64,000 nt of DNA from JBCBGF01 sp039193455 (lineage in GTDB: Bacteria > Pseudomonadota > Alphaproteobacteria > Rhodobacterales > Rhodobacteraceae), in NCBI GenBank assembly GCA_039193455.1, contig JBCCWO010000004.1, positions 143,968-207,967 on the forward strand. The letters are read 5' to 3'. Made by a program: the position numbers and the translations under genes. Below the pieces are notes generated by a model. That model had not been told where the DNA came from and did not search any database. It was given only the letters and a program-made list of their open reading frames with translations. Shown one piece after another: positions 35,134 to 47,043 of this stretch (positions within the stretch are counted from its first letter, which is position 1; each line of letters starts with the position of its first letter).

Positions 35134-36486
35134 CTACCTGCGATTGAACTCGGGCGAGGCAAGCACCAGGGCCGCCGCCTCTTCCCGTGTTTCAGCCGAT
35201 TCCACCGCGAAACGCAGCATCCCCGATGCCGCATCGCCCAACGCCCGTTCCATGAAGTCTTCTGCGCTGCCAGCCCGCGCAACAACCTCGCGCGAAGCGT
35301 CAAAGGCCCAGACGATCCGGTTCGCCAGACCCAGCGGCGTGATCCAGTGCTCCGCCGCTTCCGGCCATCCATCCGGGCCCGGCGCGCCCATGAACGGTTG
35401 CCCCATTTCACGCAAAGGCCGCACAAATCTGCGCTGCACATTGCGCGCGGGCAGCCCGGTCAATTCACCGCCGGAAACCCCCAGCGCAGTGATCGCTGCG
35501 GCAAAGAAATCATGGGGTTGGCGCACCTTGGTCAGCGGTGCGTCCCAAGCCGCGGGGTGGGTCACCATCGCCTGTGTCACCGCCATCAGATCGCCACCGG
35601 ACAGCCGCCAGGCCCGCTCCATCGCGCCGACAAGCGCGGGCTCGGGGTCATCGGCCACGAAATGCACCGCCATCTTGCGCGCAACATGCGCCGCCGTTGC
35701 CGGATGCTCTGCCAAATCCTCCAACACCGCCCGGATCGGCTCCAGCGACGGGCGACCGCCCCCGTATTGCCGCCCCAGCACGGTTTCGGCCCCGGGCTCC
35801 ACAATGCCCTGGCGAAAGACAAACCCTTTGCCCTGGCTGCCACTCAATCCGGTGAGAAGCTCGGCCAGTTGCGTCACATCCGTCTGGCTATAGGGCCCGT
35901 CCACCCCCAGCGTGTGCAGCTCCAGCACCTCTCGCGCCAGATTCTCGTTCAGCCCGCGCCCGCGCCGCAAACCAGCGGGGGAATTGGGACCGACCGAGGC
36001 GATCTGATCAAGGTAGATCAGCATCAGAGGATGCGTGACCGCCGCAATCAGCATGTCGGAAAATCGCCCCGTGACATGGGGCCGGATCGCGGTGTCGATG
36101 TAGTCGGGCACCGTGGCGCGCATCACCAGATTTCGGGGCACCGCCGTGAAGTGGTCCGCCCAAAACCAGGTCAGCCGTTCGCGCAGCGGATCGTCGGTCT
36201 CCGCGATCCGGGCAAACCCGCCGACGAGGGCGCTTCCATACATCTCGATGATCGCATTGCGCGCCTGCCGGTCGGCCCGCTCGTTTCCGCCGCGCGTGGC
36301 ATCCCGCGCTGTGCGATAGGCCTGCCCCGCCGCCATCGCGGCGTCGAGATCGGGGGTGGGATAGCGCCGCGCCATCCGGTCGCCGCGCCTCAACCGCGCG
36401 AGATGACCCGCCGCATCCCGCGGCACATCCCGACCGCCGGGCCCATAGCCAAACCGGATCGCCGATACCGTCGCTTCCGAGATCAT
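35134..36486 (-). CDS. DUF1800 protein
   Basis: A 450-residue protein with the conserved LTWFWADHFTAV, LNENLAREVLELHTLGVDGPYSQTDV and RKMAVHFVADDP blocks of DUF1800. It is paired with the Tat-exported DUF1501 gene downstream. No signal peptide is obvious here, so it may ride with its partner or act inside the cell. Role unknown. Confidence 0.9.
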   Translation of the reverse strand: MISEATVSAIRFGYGPGGRDVPRDAAGHLARLRRGDRMARRYPTPDLDAAMAAGQAYRTARDATRGGNERADRQARNAIIEMYGSALVGGFARIAETDDPLRERLTWFWADHFTAVPRNLVMRATVPDYIDTAIRPHVTGRFSDMLIAAVTHPLMLIYLDQIASVGPNSPAGLRRGRGLNENLAREVLELHTLGVDGPYSQTDVTQLAELLTGLSGSQGKGFVFRQGIVEPGAETVLGRQYGGGRPSLEPIRAVLEDLAEHPATAAHVARKMAVHFVADDPEPALVGAMERAWRLSGGDLMAVTQAMVTHPAAWDAPLTKVRQPHDFFAAAITALGVSGGELTGLPARNVQRRFVRPLREMGQPFMGAPGPDGWPEAAEHWITPLGLANRIVWAFDASREVVARAGSAEDFMERALGDAASGMLRFAVESAETREEAAALVLASPEFNRR

Positions 36487-36585
36487 AGGTGTCTCCCGCC
36501 GCTCAGTTCAGGTCATCTTGCCTGCATAGTACGGCGGAAGTTTGGAATTCCGTCGCGGGCAGATCCCGCAACGGCAGATTGGCGC

Positions 36586-38361
36586 CTATTCGCGCGGCAG
36601 CACCCGCAGACCCAGCTCCATCAACTGTTCCGGCGTCGGCTCGGACGGCGCGCCCATCATCAGGTCTTCGGCGCGCTGGTTCATCGGGAACATGATGACC
36701 TCGCGGATGTTCGCCTCATCAGCAAGCAGCATCACCATACGGTCGATGCCCAGCGCACAACCGCCATGGGGCGGCGCGCCGTATTTGAAGGCGTTGACCA
36801 TCCCGCCAAAGCGCTTCTCCACCTCGTCAGAGCCATAGCCCGCAAGCTCGAACGCCTTGTACATGATCTCCAGCTTGTGGTTCCGGATCGCGCCCGAGAT
36901 CAGCTCATACCCGTTGCAGGCCAGGTCATACTGATAGCCCAACACGTCCAGCGGGTCACCCGCCAGCGCCTCCAATCCCCCTTGCGGCATCGAAAACGGG
37001 TTGTGCGAGAAATCGACCGTGCCGGTTTCCTCATCGGCCTCGTACATCGGGAAATCGACGATCCAACAAAAGGCGAAGCGGTCTTGTTCGGTTAGGTTCA
37101 ACTCCTCGCCGATCACGTTGCGCGCCCGGCCTGCCACCGCCTCGAATGACGCGGGCTTCCCACCCAGGAAAAACGCCGCATCGCCCACGCCGAGGTCCAG
37201 TTGCTGCCGGATCGCCTCGGTCCGCTCGGGCCCGATGTTCTTGGCCAGTGGGCCCGCAGCCTCCATGCCCCCATCGGCCTCACGCCAGAAGATATACCCC
37301 ATCCCCGGCAGGCCCTCTTTCTGGGCATAGGCGTTCATCCGGTCACAGAACTTGCGCGACCCGCCGCCCTTCGCGGGGATCGCCCGGATCTCCGTACCCT
37401 CCTGCTCCAAGAGCTTGGCAAAGATCGCAAAGTTCGAGCCGCGGAAATGCTCGGACACGATCTCCATCTTGATCGGGTTGCGCAGATCCGGCTTGTCGGT
37501 GCCGTACCACCGCATCGCATCGGCATAGGCGATGCGCGGCCACTCGGCGTCAACGCGCCGGCCGCCACCAAACGCCTCGAACGCGCCACGCAGGACGGGC
37601 TCCATCGTGGCAAAGACGTCTTCCTGCTCGACAAAGCTCATCTCGACATCAAGCTGGTAGAAATCGGTGGGCGAGCGATCCGCCCGCGGATCTTCATCTC
37701 GGAAACAGGGCGCGATCTGGAAATACTTGTCGAAGCCCGACACCATGATCAGCTGTTTGAATTGCTGCGGCGCCTGCGGCAGCGCGTAGAACTTGCCGGG
37801 ATGGAGCCGCGAGGGCACCAGAAAATCGCGCGCCCCTTCGGGCGACGACGCGGTGATGACCGGCGTCTGAAACTCGGTAAAGCCCGTGTCCCACATCCGC
37901 TTGCGCAGGTCCGCCACGACTTTCGAGCGCAGCATGATGTTGTCATGCAGTTTCTCGCGCCGCAGATCGAGGAACCGGTACCGTAGCCGGGTCTCTTCGG
38001 GATACTCCTGATCGCCGAACACCATCAGCGGCAATTCGTCGGCCGCGCCCAGCACTTCCATGTCCCGAACAAACACCTCGATCTCCCCGGTGGGGATCTT
38101 CGGGTTCACCAGCTCGGGGTCACGCGCCTTCACCTCGCCATCGATGCGGATGCACCATTCGCTGCGCACGGTCTCGATCTCGGAAAAAACCGGGCTGTCG
38201 GGGTCGGCCAGCACCTGCGTCATCCCGTAATGGTCGCGCAGGTCGATGAACAGAACGCCGCCGTGATCGCGCACGCGATGCACCCATCCTGCCAGACGCA
38301 CGGTCTGGCCCACATGGGCGGCGTTCAGGTCAGCGCAGGAGTGGCTGCGATAGGCGTGCAT
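36586..38361 (-). CDS. aspS: Aspartyl-tRNA synthetase
   Basis: A 591-residue class II synthetase of the bacterial type. N-terminal OB-fold anticodon domain (VRLAGWVHRVRDHGGVLFIDLRDHYG), motif 2 (FRDEDPRADRSPTDFYQLD), GAD insertion, and motif 3 (GCALGIDRMVMLLADEANIR). I start at MHAYRSHSC at 38361, with GAGGGA upstream. It is single, flanked downstream by the DUF1800 operon and upstream by the bchEJ unit, from which a two-hairpin repeat separates it. Confidence 0.97.
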   Translation of the reverse strand: MHAYRSHSCADLNAAHVGQTVRLAGWVHRVRDHGGVLFIDLRDHYGMTQVLADPDSPVFSEIETVRSEWCIRIDGEVKARDPELVNPKIPTGEIEVFVRDMEVLGAADELPLMVFGDQEYPEETRLRYRFLDLRREKLHDNIMLRSKVVADLRKRMWDTGFTEFQTPVITASSPEGARDFLVPSRLHPGKFYALPQAPQQFKQLIMVSGFDKYFQIAPCFRDEDPRADRSPTDFYQLDVEMSFVEQEDVFATMEPVLRGAFEAFGGGRRVDAEWPRIAYADAMRWYGTDKPDLRNPIKMEIVSEHFRGSNFAIFAKLLEQEGTEIRAIPAKGGGSRKFCDRMNAYAQKEGLPGMGYIFWREADGGMEAAGPLAKNIGPERTEAIRQQLDLGVGDAAFFLGGKPASFEAVAGRARNVIGEELNLTEQDRFAFCWIVDFPMYEADEETGTVDFSHNPFSMPQGGLEALAGDPLDVLGYQYDLACNGYELISGAIRNHKLEIMYKAFELAGYGSDEVEKRFGGMVNAFKYGAPPHGGCALGIDRMVMLLADEANIREVIMFPMNQRAEDLMMGAPSEPTPEQLMELGLRVLPRE

Positions 38362-38436
38362 GGGCGTCCCTCGGGAAGACAATCAGATCCGCGCCGATAC
38401 ATACGTGGCGGGCCGGGAAGTCAACCCGGCCCCCTC

Positions 38437-38494
38437 TTTGGTCTGGAAATATCCCGGGGGGACGCGCGGCACGCGCGGCGGGGCAGAGCCCCCT
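38437..38494 (-). repeat. Two-hairpin intergenic repeat, copy 2
   Basis: TTTGGTCTGG, AATATCCCGGGGGG and GGGGCAGAGCCCC in the same order as at 22788-22846. Hairpins: CGCGCG/CGCGCG (38463-38468, 38472-38477) and GGGGC/GCCCC (38480-38484, 38488-38492). It abuts the bchJ stop, as copy 1 abuts the kdsB stop. The first stem has a different sequence but is still fully paired. Confidence 0.75.
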
Positions 38495-39106
38495 CTACCC
38501 GATCTCGAACACGCAGGCCTCGGCCCCCATCGCACAGCATGCGGTCTCACGCGCGCGCAACCGGTCGTCGACCAGCACCCGGAAAAGATGCTCAAACACC
38601 GCCGCGTGCCAGTGACACAAGGGATGGGCAGAAAACTCCCCCCGGACGACCGGGTTGTCCGTGATGGCAAACCGCAGGGGTCGCAGCGACACGATCTCAA
38701 ACGCCCCCGATCCGGCGAAGGTCCACGCGTTCTTGGCAATCGCCCGCGCCAGGATCGGCCCCGCGATCCGGCCGGGCAAGGCCTTCAGCACCCACTGCGC
38801 CCCGCGCGGGATGCGGTTTTCCAGGATGTACTGCGCGGTCCGTTCCCCCGCCGCCCAGGCGAGTGCGGGCGCCAGTTCCGGCACCTCGGCCCGCATCGCC
38901 TGATGCAGCCGCGCCACCGGCGCCTCGTCGATCAGCCCGGTCATGTCCGGCAACGTGACGATCCCGGCCTCCAGCAGCAGCGCATCCCGCAACTCCGCCC
39001 CGCCGGCCTGTTCCAAGAGCGGCAACAGCTGGGTCAGGGCATTGGGCCCGATCAGGCCACCGGGGGCTGCGCCATCAGGCATCTTCCATCTGCTGATCGC
39101 CGCCAC
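38495..39106 (-). CDS. bchJ: BchJ, V4R-domain bacteriochlorophyll biosynthesis protein
   Basis: A 203-residue protein of the BchJ family, annotated historically as 4-vinyl reductase; later work assigns vinyl reduction to other enzymes, so BchJ may be accessory or a substrate-handling factor. The V4R region with ENRIPRGAQWVLKALP, NAWTFAGSGAFEI and ETACCAMGAEACVFEIG is clear. The start is uncertain: the listed GTG overlaps bchE by 32 bp; an ATG at 39082 reduces the overlap to 8 bp. It is the second gene of a bchE-bchJ unit. Confidence 0.88.
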   Translation of the reverse strand: MAAISRWKMPDGAAPGGLIGPNALTQLLPLLEQAGGAELRDALLLEAGIVTLPDMTGLIDEAPVARLHQAMRAEVPELAPALAWAAGERTAQYILENRIPRGAQWVLKALPGRIAGPILARAIAKNAWTFAGSGAFEIVSLRPLRFAITDNPVVRGEFSAHPLCHWHAAVFEHLFRVLVDDRLRARETACCAMGAEACVFEIG

Positions 39107-40739
39107 CGCAGGCCCGCACCTCGGCGCCGTTGGGCATCTTGAAGCCCTGCGTCCGCTCCTCCGCCCGGTCCTTCATCTGCGCCTTCACCGCCTCGCGCCG
39201 CTCGGCCGCGCGCGCGGCCCGGTCGGCGGCGGCTTCCCAGTCATCGAGCTGCGCCTCGGCAATGGTGCGGGTCTCGTCAAAGTCGAAATGTACGGTCTTC
39301 TTGGTCTGCGGCCCCCAATAGCCGGCTTTGCCCAGGTCATAGAACGTGCGGCCCACGCCCGCTTTCAGGAACGCCTTCAGGCACCCCAACAGATAGCGCC
39401 TCCGATACCCGGTACCCCGCCAGGGATAATGGAACAGCGCCTTTTGCATGTAAAAGCGGCGATAGTTCTTCATCACCCCATCCAAAAGCTCGCCCCGGGT
39501 CAGCGCGGCAGGCTTCATGATCGGCGTCACGAAGTTGTATTTCGAATAGTCGAAGATCTCGACCTGATCGCGGATCTCCTGGAACAGCGGCGTGAACGGC
39601 CAGGGTGTATACATCGCCCAGTTGGCCAGATCGGGCTGCCAGTCCCAAGCCATGCGATAGGTCTCTTCCAGCGTTTCCTCGGTCTCGTTGTCGAGCCCGA
39701 CGATAAACTGCGCCTCGACAAAGATATCCGCCTCGCGCAGCAGCCGGATCGCTTCCTTGTTCTCTTCGACCTTCGTTTCCTTGTTGAAGCGGTCGAGCTT
39801 CAGCTGCGCCGCCGCCTCGGTCCCGAGCGACACATGCACGAGCCCCGCCTTGCGGTAGAGCGCAAGCTCGTTCTTGTCGCGCATGATGTCTGTGACGCGC
39901 GTGTTGATCCCCCATTGCACGCGCCGCGGCAGATCCCGCGCGATCAGTTCCTCACAGAACTGAACGAATTTCTTCTTGTTTATCGTGGGTTCCTCATCGG
40001 CAAGGATGAAGAACCCGACATCATGCTCGTTCACGAGGTTCTCAATCTCATCAACCACCGCAATCGGGTCGCGCACGCGGTAGTCGCGCCAGAACTTCCA
40101 TTGCGAACAGAACGAACAGGTGAAGGGGCAGCCACGGGCCAGGTTCGGGATCGCCACGCGCTTGCCCAGCGGAATGTAAATGTACTTCTCCCACTCCAAA
40201 AGCGACCAGTCGGGGTTGATCCCTTCCAGGTCCTTGACGGTCGAGGCCGCAGGCGTCGCCACGATCTCATCCCCGTCGACAAAGGCCAGCCCCTTGATCT
40301 TGCGCCGGTCCGCGGGCCAGCGCCCGTCCTCGATGGCCAGCATCAGTTCGGTCACGATCTCTTCGCCCTCGCCCCGCACGATCACGTCGACCCAGGGCGC
40401 CTCGGACAGCACTTGCTTGTACATGAACGTCGCATGCACCCCGCCCAGCACGCGCACCGCGTTGGGCACCACCTCCTTGGCGATCTCCAGCGCACGTTCG
40501 GCCACATAGATTGACGGCGTAATCGCCGTCAGGCCAACAACGTCGGGCTGCACCTCGGCGATGCGGGCGCGCAGCGTGTCGTCGTCGATATCGTTGGTCA
40601 TCGCATCGATGAAGTGAATATCGTCAAAGCCCGCAGCCTTCAGCGAGCCTGCCAGATAGGCCACCCAGGCCGGTGGCCAGTTGCCCGCAATCTCGGCGCC
40701 GCCAGAGTGGTAATTGGGGTGAATGAACAGAATCCGCAT
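39075..40739 (-). CDS. bchE: Anaerobic Mg-protoporphyrin IX monomethyl ester cyclase BchE
   Basis: A 554-residue B12-dependent radical-SAM enzyme that forms ring E of bacteriochlorophyll without O2. The N-terminal cobalamin-binding half (HPNYHSGGAEIAGNWPPAWVAYLA) and the radical-SAM motif C204-x3-C208-x2-C211 (GCPFTCSFC) are intact. The C-terminus adds a charged helix, as in known BchE. Upstream lie two PpsR/CrtJ-type palindromes and an FNR-type box, matching known oxygen and redox control of this gene in Rhodobacter. Its presence marks the organism as a bacteriochlorophyll producer. Confidence 0.97.
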   Translation of the reverse strand: MRILFIHPNYHSGGAEIAGNWPPAWVAYLAGSLKAAGFDDIHFIDAMTNDIDDDTLRARIAEVQPDVVGLTAITPSIYVAERALEIAKEVVPNAVRVLGGVHATFMYKQVLSEAPWVDVIVRGEGEEIVTELMLAIEDGRWPADRRKIKGLAFVDGDEIVATPAASTVKDLEGINPDWSLLEWEKYIYIPLGKRVAIPNLARGCPFTCSFCSQWKFWRDYRVRDPIAVVDEIENLVNEHDVGFFILADEEPTINKKKFVQFCEELIARDLPRRVQWGINTRVTDIMRDKNELALYRKAGLVHVSLGTEAAAQLKLDRFNKETKVEENKEAIRLLREADIFVEAQFIVGLDNETEETLEETYRMAWDWQPDLANWAMYTPWPFTPLFQEIRDQVEIFDYSKYNFVTPIMKPAALTRGELLDGVMKNYRRFYMQKALFHYPWRGTGYRRRYLLGCLKAFLKAGVGRTFYDLGKAGYWGPQTKKTVHFDFDETRTIAEAQLDDWEAAADRAARAAERREAVKAQMKDRAEERTQGFKMPNGAEVRACGGGDQQMEDA

Positions 40740-40756
40740 CCGGAGCTCCCCTGATA

Positions 40757-40774
40757 TGTCAGAGTTACTTTACA
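40757..40774. promoter_or_regulatory. PpsR/CrtJ-type site 1 upstream of bchE
   Basis: TGTCAGAGTTACTTTACA fits TGT-N12-ACA exactly. It overlaps the likely -10 region of bchE (TAAAGT, 40772-40767 on the - strand), so bound repressor would block RNA polymerase. Confidence 0.75.
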
Positions 40775-40781
40775 CAGTGTA

Positions 40782-40799
40782 TGTCTAGTCAACTTGACA
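40782..40799. promoter_or_regulatory. PpsR/CrtJ-type site 2 upstream of bchE
   Basis: TGTCTAGTCAACTTGACA is a second exact TGT-N12-ACA, 7 bp from site 1. Paired sites at about this distance are the form bound cooperatively by PpsR/CrtJ in Rhodobacter photosynthesis promoters. Confidence 0.78.
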
Positions 40800-40807
40800 T
40801 ACATCAA
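40794..40807. promoter_or_regulatory. FNR/FnrL-type box upstream of bchE
   Basis: TTGACATACATCAA differs by one base from TTGAT-N4-ATCAA. Its centre (40800.5) lies about 41 bp upstream of the start point expected from the TAAAGT -10 element, the class II activator position. It overlaps PpsR site 2 by 6 bp. It faces both bchE and the divergent methyltransferase gene. Confidence 0.65.
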
Positions 40808-40950
40808 CTGTCTGGCACGGATTTGCCTAAGAATGTCTAACCGGCTTTACAGGCTGGCGGTTCTTGGCAATCATATAGGGCAATCAACATATAAGAGCAG
40901 GCAAGACGCAGACGCCAGGGACGGTGCGGGGGGCACCGAAGGGGGTGAAC

Positions 40951-42183
40951 ATGTGGTCACGGCTTTTGGCTGCGATGCTTGAAAAAATGTTTCGGACCGG
41001 CACCTTGGCGGTCCATTTTCCCGATGGCAGCTCGGACACGTTCGGTGACGGCACGGGTGCGACCGTGACCGTGCGCCTGGCCGATCCCGATCTGCCGCGC
41101 CGCATCCTGCTGAACCCCGAGATGGCGGTGGGCGAGGCCTATATGGATGCCACGCTGACCATTGACGACGACAACCTGCGCGGCCTTCTCGCACTGGCCT
41201 TGCGCAACATGACGAACGCCCAAGGCGGTGTCTGGTGGCAGGCCCCGCTCGACCACGGGCGCACAGCCCTGCGGTGGTGGCGCCAGTTCAACCCGGCAAG
41301 CCGGGCCCGCGCCAATGTCGCCCACCACTACGACCTCTCGGCCGAGCTGTACGAGCTCTTTCTCGACGCCGACAAACAGTATTCCTGCGCCTATTTCACC
41401 TATCCCGGCCAAAGCCTCGAGGATGCACAGGCCGCCAAGAAGGCCCATATCGCCAACAAGCTTTGCATCGAACCGGGCATGCAGGTGCTCGATATCGGCT
41501 GTGGCTGGGGCGGTATGGCGCTTAGTTTGGCGCGCGACTACGGCGCCCGTGTTGTGGGCGTTACACTCAGCGCCGAACAGCACAAAATCGCAACCGAGCG
41601 GGCCCGCGCCGCGGGTCTGTCTGATCAGGTCGAGTTCCGCCTCACCGACTACCGCCGCGTGCGCGAAACATTCGACCGCATCGTCTCGGTCGGTATGTTC
41701 GAACATGTGGGCGTCCCGCATTACCGCGAATACTTCCGCAACGTGTCCGACCGGCTCGCGCCCGACGGCGTGGCGCTGATCCACACCATCGGGCGGATGC
41801 GTCCGCCTGGCAGCACAAGCCCCTGGATCGACAAATACATCTTCCCCGGCGGCTACTGCCCGTCCTTGTCCGAGATGACGAAAGCCATTGAAAAGGAAGA
41901 GCTTTACGCCTGTGACGTTGAAATCCTACGACTCCACTACGCCGAAACCCTGCGCCACTGGACCGAACGGTTCGAGGCCAATATCGAAGCGGCGACGCAG
42001 CTCTACGATGACCGGTTCTGCCGCATGTGGCGCTATTACATGGCGGCTTGCGAAATGACCTTCCGCCATGGCCGGCAGGCAGTGTTTCAGGTGCAACTTG
42101 CCCATGATCAGGCCGCCGTGCCGCTGACCCGGGAATACCTGTATCCTGCCGAGTCTGCCGCGGTTCAGCACGCCGCCGAATAG
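40951..42183 (+). CDS. Cyclopropane-fatty-acyl-phospholipid synthase-family methyltransferase
   Basis: A 410-residue SAM-dependent enzyme of the Cfa family. It has an N-terminal lipid-binding-like domain, NVAHHYDLSAELYELFLDADKQYSCAYF, motif I VLDIGCGWGGMAL, and VSVGMFEHVG. It may add a methylene or methyl group to unsaturated membrane phospholipid chains; related roseobacter enzymes act on other lipids. I start at MWSRLLAAM, preceded by GGGGGTGAAC; a GTG at 40924 is a weaker choice. It is divergent from bchE and shares the control region. Confidence 0.9.
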   Translation: MWSRLLAAMLEKMFRTGTLAVHFPDGSSDTFGDGTGATVTVRLADPDLPRRILLNPEMAVGEAYMDATLTIDDDNLRGLLALALRNMTNAQGGVWWQAPLDHGRTALRWWRQFNPASRARANVAHHYDLSAELYELFLDADKQYSCAYFTYPGQSLEDAQAAKKAHIANKLCIEPGMQVLDIGCGWGGMALSLARDYGARVVGVTLSAEQHKIATERARAAGLSDQVEFRLTDYRRVRETFDRIVSVGMFEHVGVPHYREYFRNVSDRLAPDGVALIHTIGRMRPPGSTSPWIDKYIFPGGYCPSLSEMTKAIEKEELYACDVEILRLHYAETLRHWTERFEANIEAATQLYDDRFCRMWRYYMAACEMTFRHGRQAVFQVQLAHDQAAVPLTREYLYPAESAAVQHAAE

Positions 42184-42229
42184 GCCAACCTGCCAAATTT
42201 CTGCCGCGATCCTGTGGTCTGGCCAAGGA

Positions 42230-43552
42230 ATGGTTCTGGATGGGACACAGTCTGTTGCGCCACGCAAAGGCGCTGTGCTGGCGCTTGCGGTGTTCGCGCT
42301 ATGCGCGGCGCTGATCTGGCTGGTTGCGGGCCACAAACCCTCACCAGATCTCTACGCCACGTGGCTTGCAGGGGAATTCTTTGCTCAAGGCGCGCTCGAC
42401 GCGATCTACCCCGCTGATACCGATGTCTTCCGCATGCTCCCGCCCGAGGCCTGGGTCGCGCTCGAGACATCGCGCGGCTATTCCGGCGATCTCTACCCGT
42501 TCATTTACCCCCCACTCTGGGCGGCGCTTTCAAGCCTGCTTCAGGGGCACGCCACCTTCACGCAGGTCGTATCGGCGGCCACCGTCATCAACGCGAGCCT
42601 TCTGTCGGCCATGATCGTGCTGGCCTGGCGCGCCGCCGGGCAACGCATCCCGCTATTGGCCTGGGCGGCGATCTCAATGCTGGCGATCGTGGTCACGCCC
42701 ATCGGGCTCGTCGCGATCAACCAGAACCAGCCGCAGATCCTCGTCAGCTTCCTGATCGTCCTCACGATTGAACGCCACCGCAGCGGGCACCCGGGCTGGG
42801 CAGGCGCCGTCTTGGCCCTTGCCGCAGCGATCAAGATCTACCCCGCGCTCTTCGCCATCTTCTATCTGGCCACGCGCGACTGGGCGGCATTGCGCGGCTT
42901 TACCGTGGCGGGCGCATTGCTGGGCGGCGCCTCTATCTCGCTAGCAGGCTGGCCCCTGCATGTGCTGTTTCTCGAACAGCTCGCCACGATTTCAAACACG
43001 ATCCTGATCACCCCGCTGACATTCACTTTTGGCACAGCGATCGGGCAGTTCATCGACCGCGACACGTTAGAGTTCGTGATCTCGGCCCGGATCATCACGG
43101 ATGGCAGCCCCGAGGGCGGCTGGTGGGTGATCGCCAAAGGACCTGTACTCTCGGCGCTGTGCACCGTCGCAACGCTGGCCATCCTTGCCGTCTGTGCCTG
43201 CCTCTACGCACAGGCCGCGCCCGAGATGCGCGCGGCCTGCATCTGGCCCCTGGCGCTTGGTGCGGTCGCGTTGATTTCCCCGATCAGCTGGGTCTACCAC
43301 TACCTGCCTGTCTTTGCCTTCCTGCCGCATCTGCTGCACCTTCTGGGCAATCGCGCCGGGTCCCTCCTCCTGATGGGTGGCTTGTTCCCGATCACGCTCT
43401 TCACGTTCCCGTTCCTCAAAGAAATCCCGCTCATTCCGGCGCCAAGTCAGTTCGTCGGGACACTCTGCGTGACCGCTCTGATCGCCGGTTTCGGGGTCGC
43501 CGCCACACGGCGCGGCGTCCCATCCACGGCCCCCCGCCCCGCCAGCGCCTGA
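42230..43552 (+). CDS. GT87/DUF2029-family polyprenol-linked glycosyltransferase-like membrane protein
   Basis: A 440-residue protein with about ten TM segments. The DUF2029/GT87 pattern is visible: an aspartate after TM1 in HKPSPDLYATWLAG, YPPLWAALSS, and INQNQPQILVSFLIV, KIYPALFAIFYL. Such enzymes are typically mannosyl- or arabinosyltransferases using polyprenyl-phosphate sugars. No sugar-polymer operon is adjacent; it follows the Cfa-type gene at 46 bp and precedes carB. Confidence 0.85.
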   Translation: MVLDGTQSVAPRKGAVLALAVFALCAALIWLVAGHKPSPDLYATWLAGEFFAQGALDAIYPADTDVFRMLPPEAWVALETSRGYSGDLYPFIYPPLWAALSSLLQGHATFTQVVSAATVINASLLSAMIVLAWRAAGQRIPLLAWAAISMLAIVVTPIGLVAINQNQPQILVSFLIVLTIERHRSGHPGWAGAVLALAAAIKIYPALFAIFYLATRDWAALRGFTVAGALLGGASISLAGWPLHVLFLEQLATISNTILITPLTFTFGTAIGQFIDRDTLEFVISARIITDGSPEGGWWVIAKGPVLSALCTVATLAILAVCACLYAQAAPEMRAACIWPLALGAVALISPISWVYHYLPVFAFLPHLLHLLGNRAGSLLLMGGLFPITLFTFPFLKEIPLIPAPSQFVGTLCVTALIAGFGVAATRRGVPSTAPRPASA

Positions 43553-43631
43553 GACCGCCGCAATCGGCTTGCACGCGCCCCGCGCCCCGGTATAACGCGG
43601 CCAATTTGCCGTCTGCCCGTGGGGAGCCCCG

Positions 43632-46859
<3,228 letters not shown>

Positions 46860-46892
46860 GGACAAGGGCCTGCGCCCCCTGGGAAATAAAGC

Positions 46893-47033
46893 GGGGTGCG
46901 GCCCCTGCAGACATACCCCCCGTCCGCGCAGCGCCGCACCCCTATCGTCTTAAATAAATTTCCGCCGGTAACAGGCGCCGCGGCGCACCCCCCAGTGCGT
47001 CAGCGGCCCCCAAATGCAACCTGTTGCCGGCGG
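46893..47033. promoter_or_regulatory. Two large stem-loops between convergent carB and the J-domain gene
   Basis: First: GGGGTGCGGC (46893-46902) pairs perfectly with GCCGCACCCC (46933-46942). Second: CCGCCGGTAACAGG (46962-46975) pairs with CCTGTTGCCGGCGG (47020-47033), with one G-U-type mismatch; its loop contains the perfect palindrome GCGCCGCGGCGC (46975-46986). They probably shape the 3' ends of both convergent transcripts. No classic U-tract follows. Confidence 0.5.
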
Positions 47034-47043
47034 GCCCCCTTAG

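Noticed and set aside
34936..37095. 719-codon + strand open frame
   Set aside because: It is antisense to DUF1501/DUF1800/aspS, all with clear families. Its translation is His/Arg/Pro-rich, typical of high-GC antisense frames.
38495..39106. BchJ as the 8-vinyl reductase
   Set aside because: Established work assigns that reaction to BciA/BciB-type enzymes, so only the family name is used.
38943..40514. 523-codon + strand open frame
   Set aside because: Antisense of bchE; no domain and shadow-type composition.
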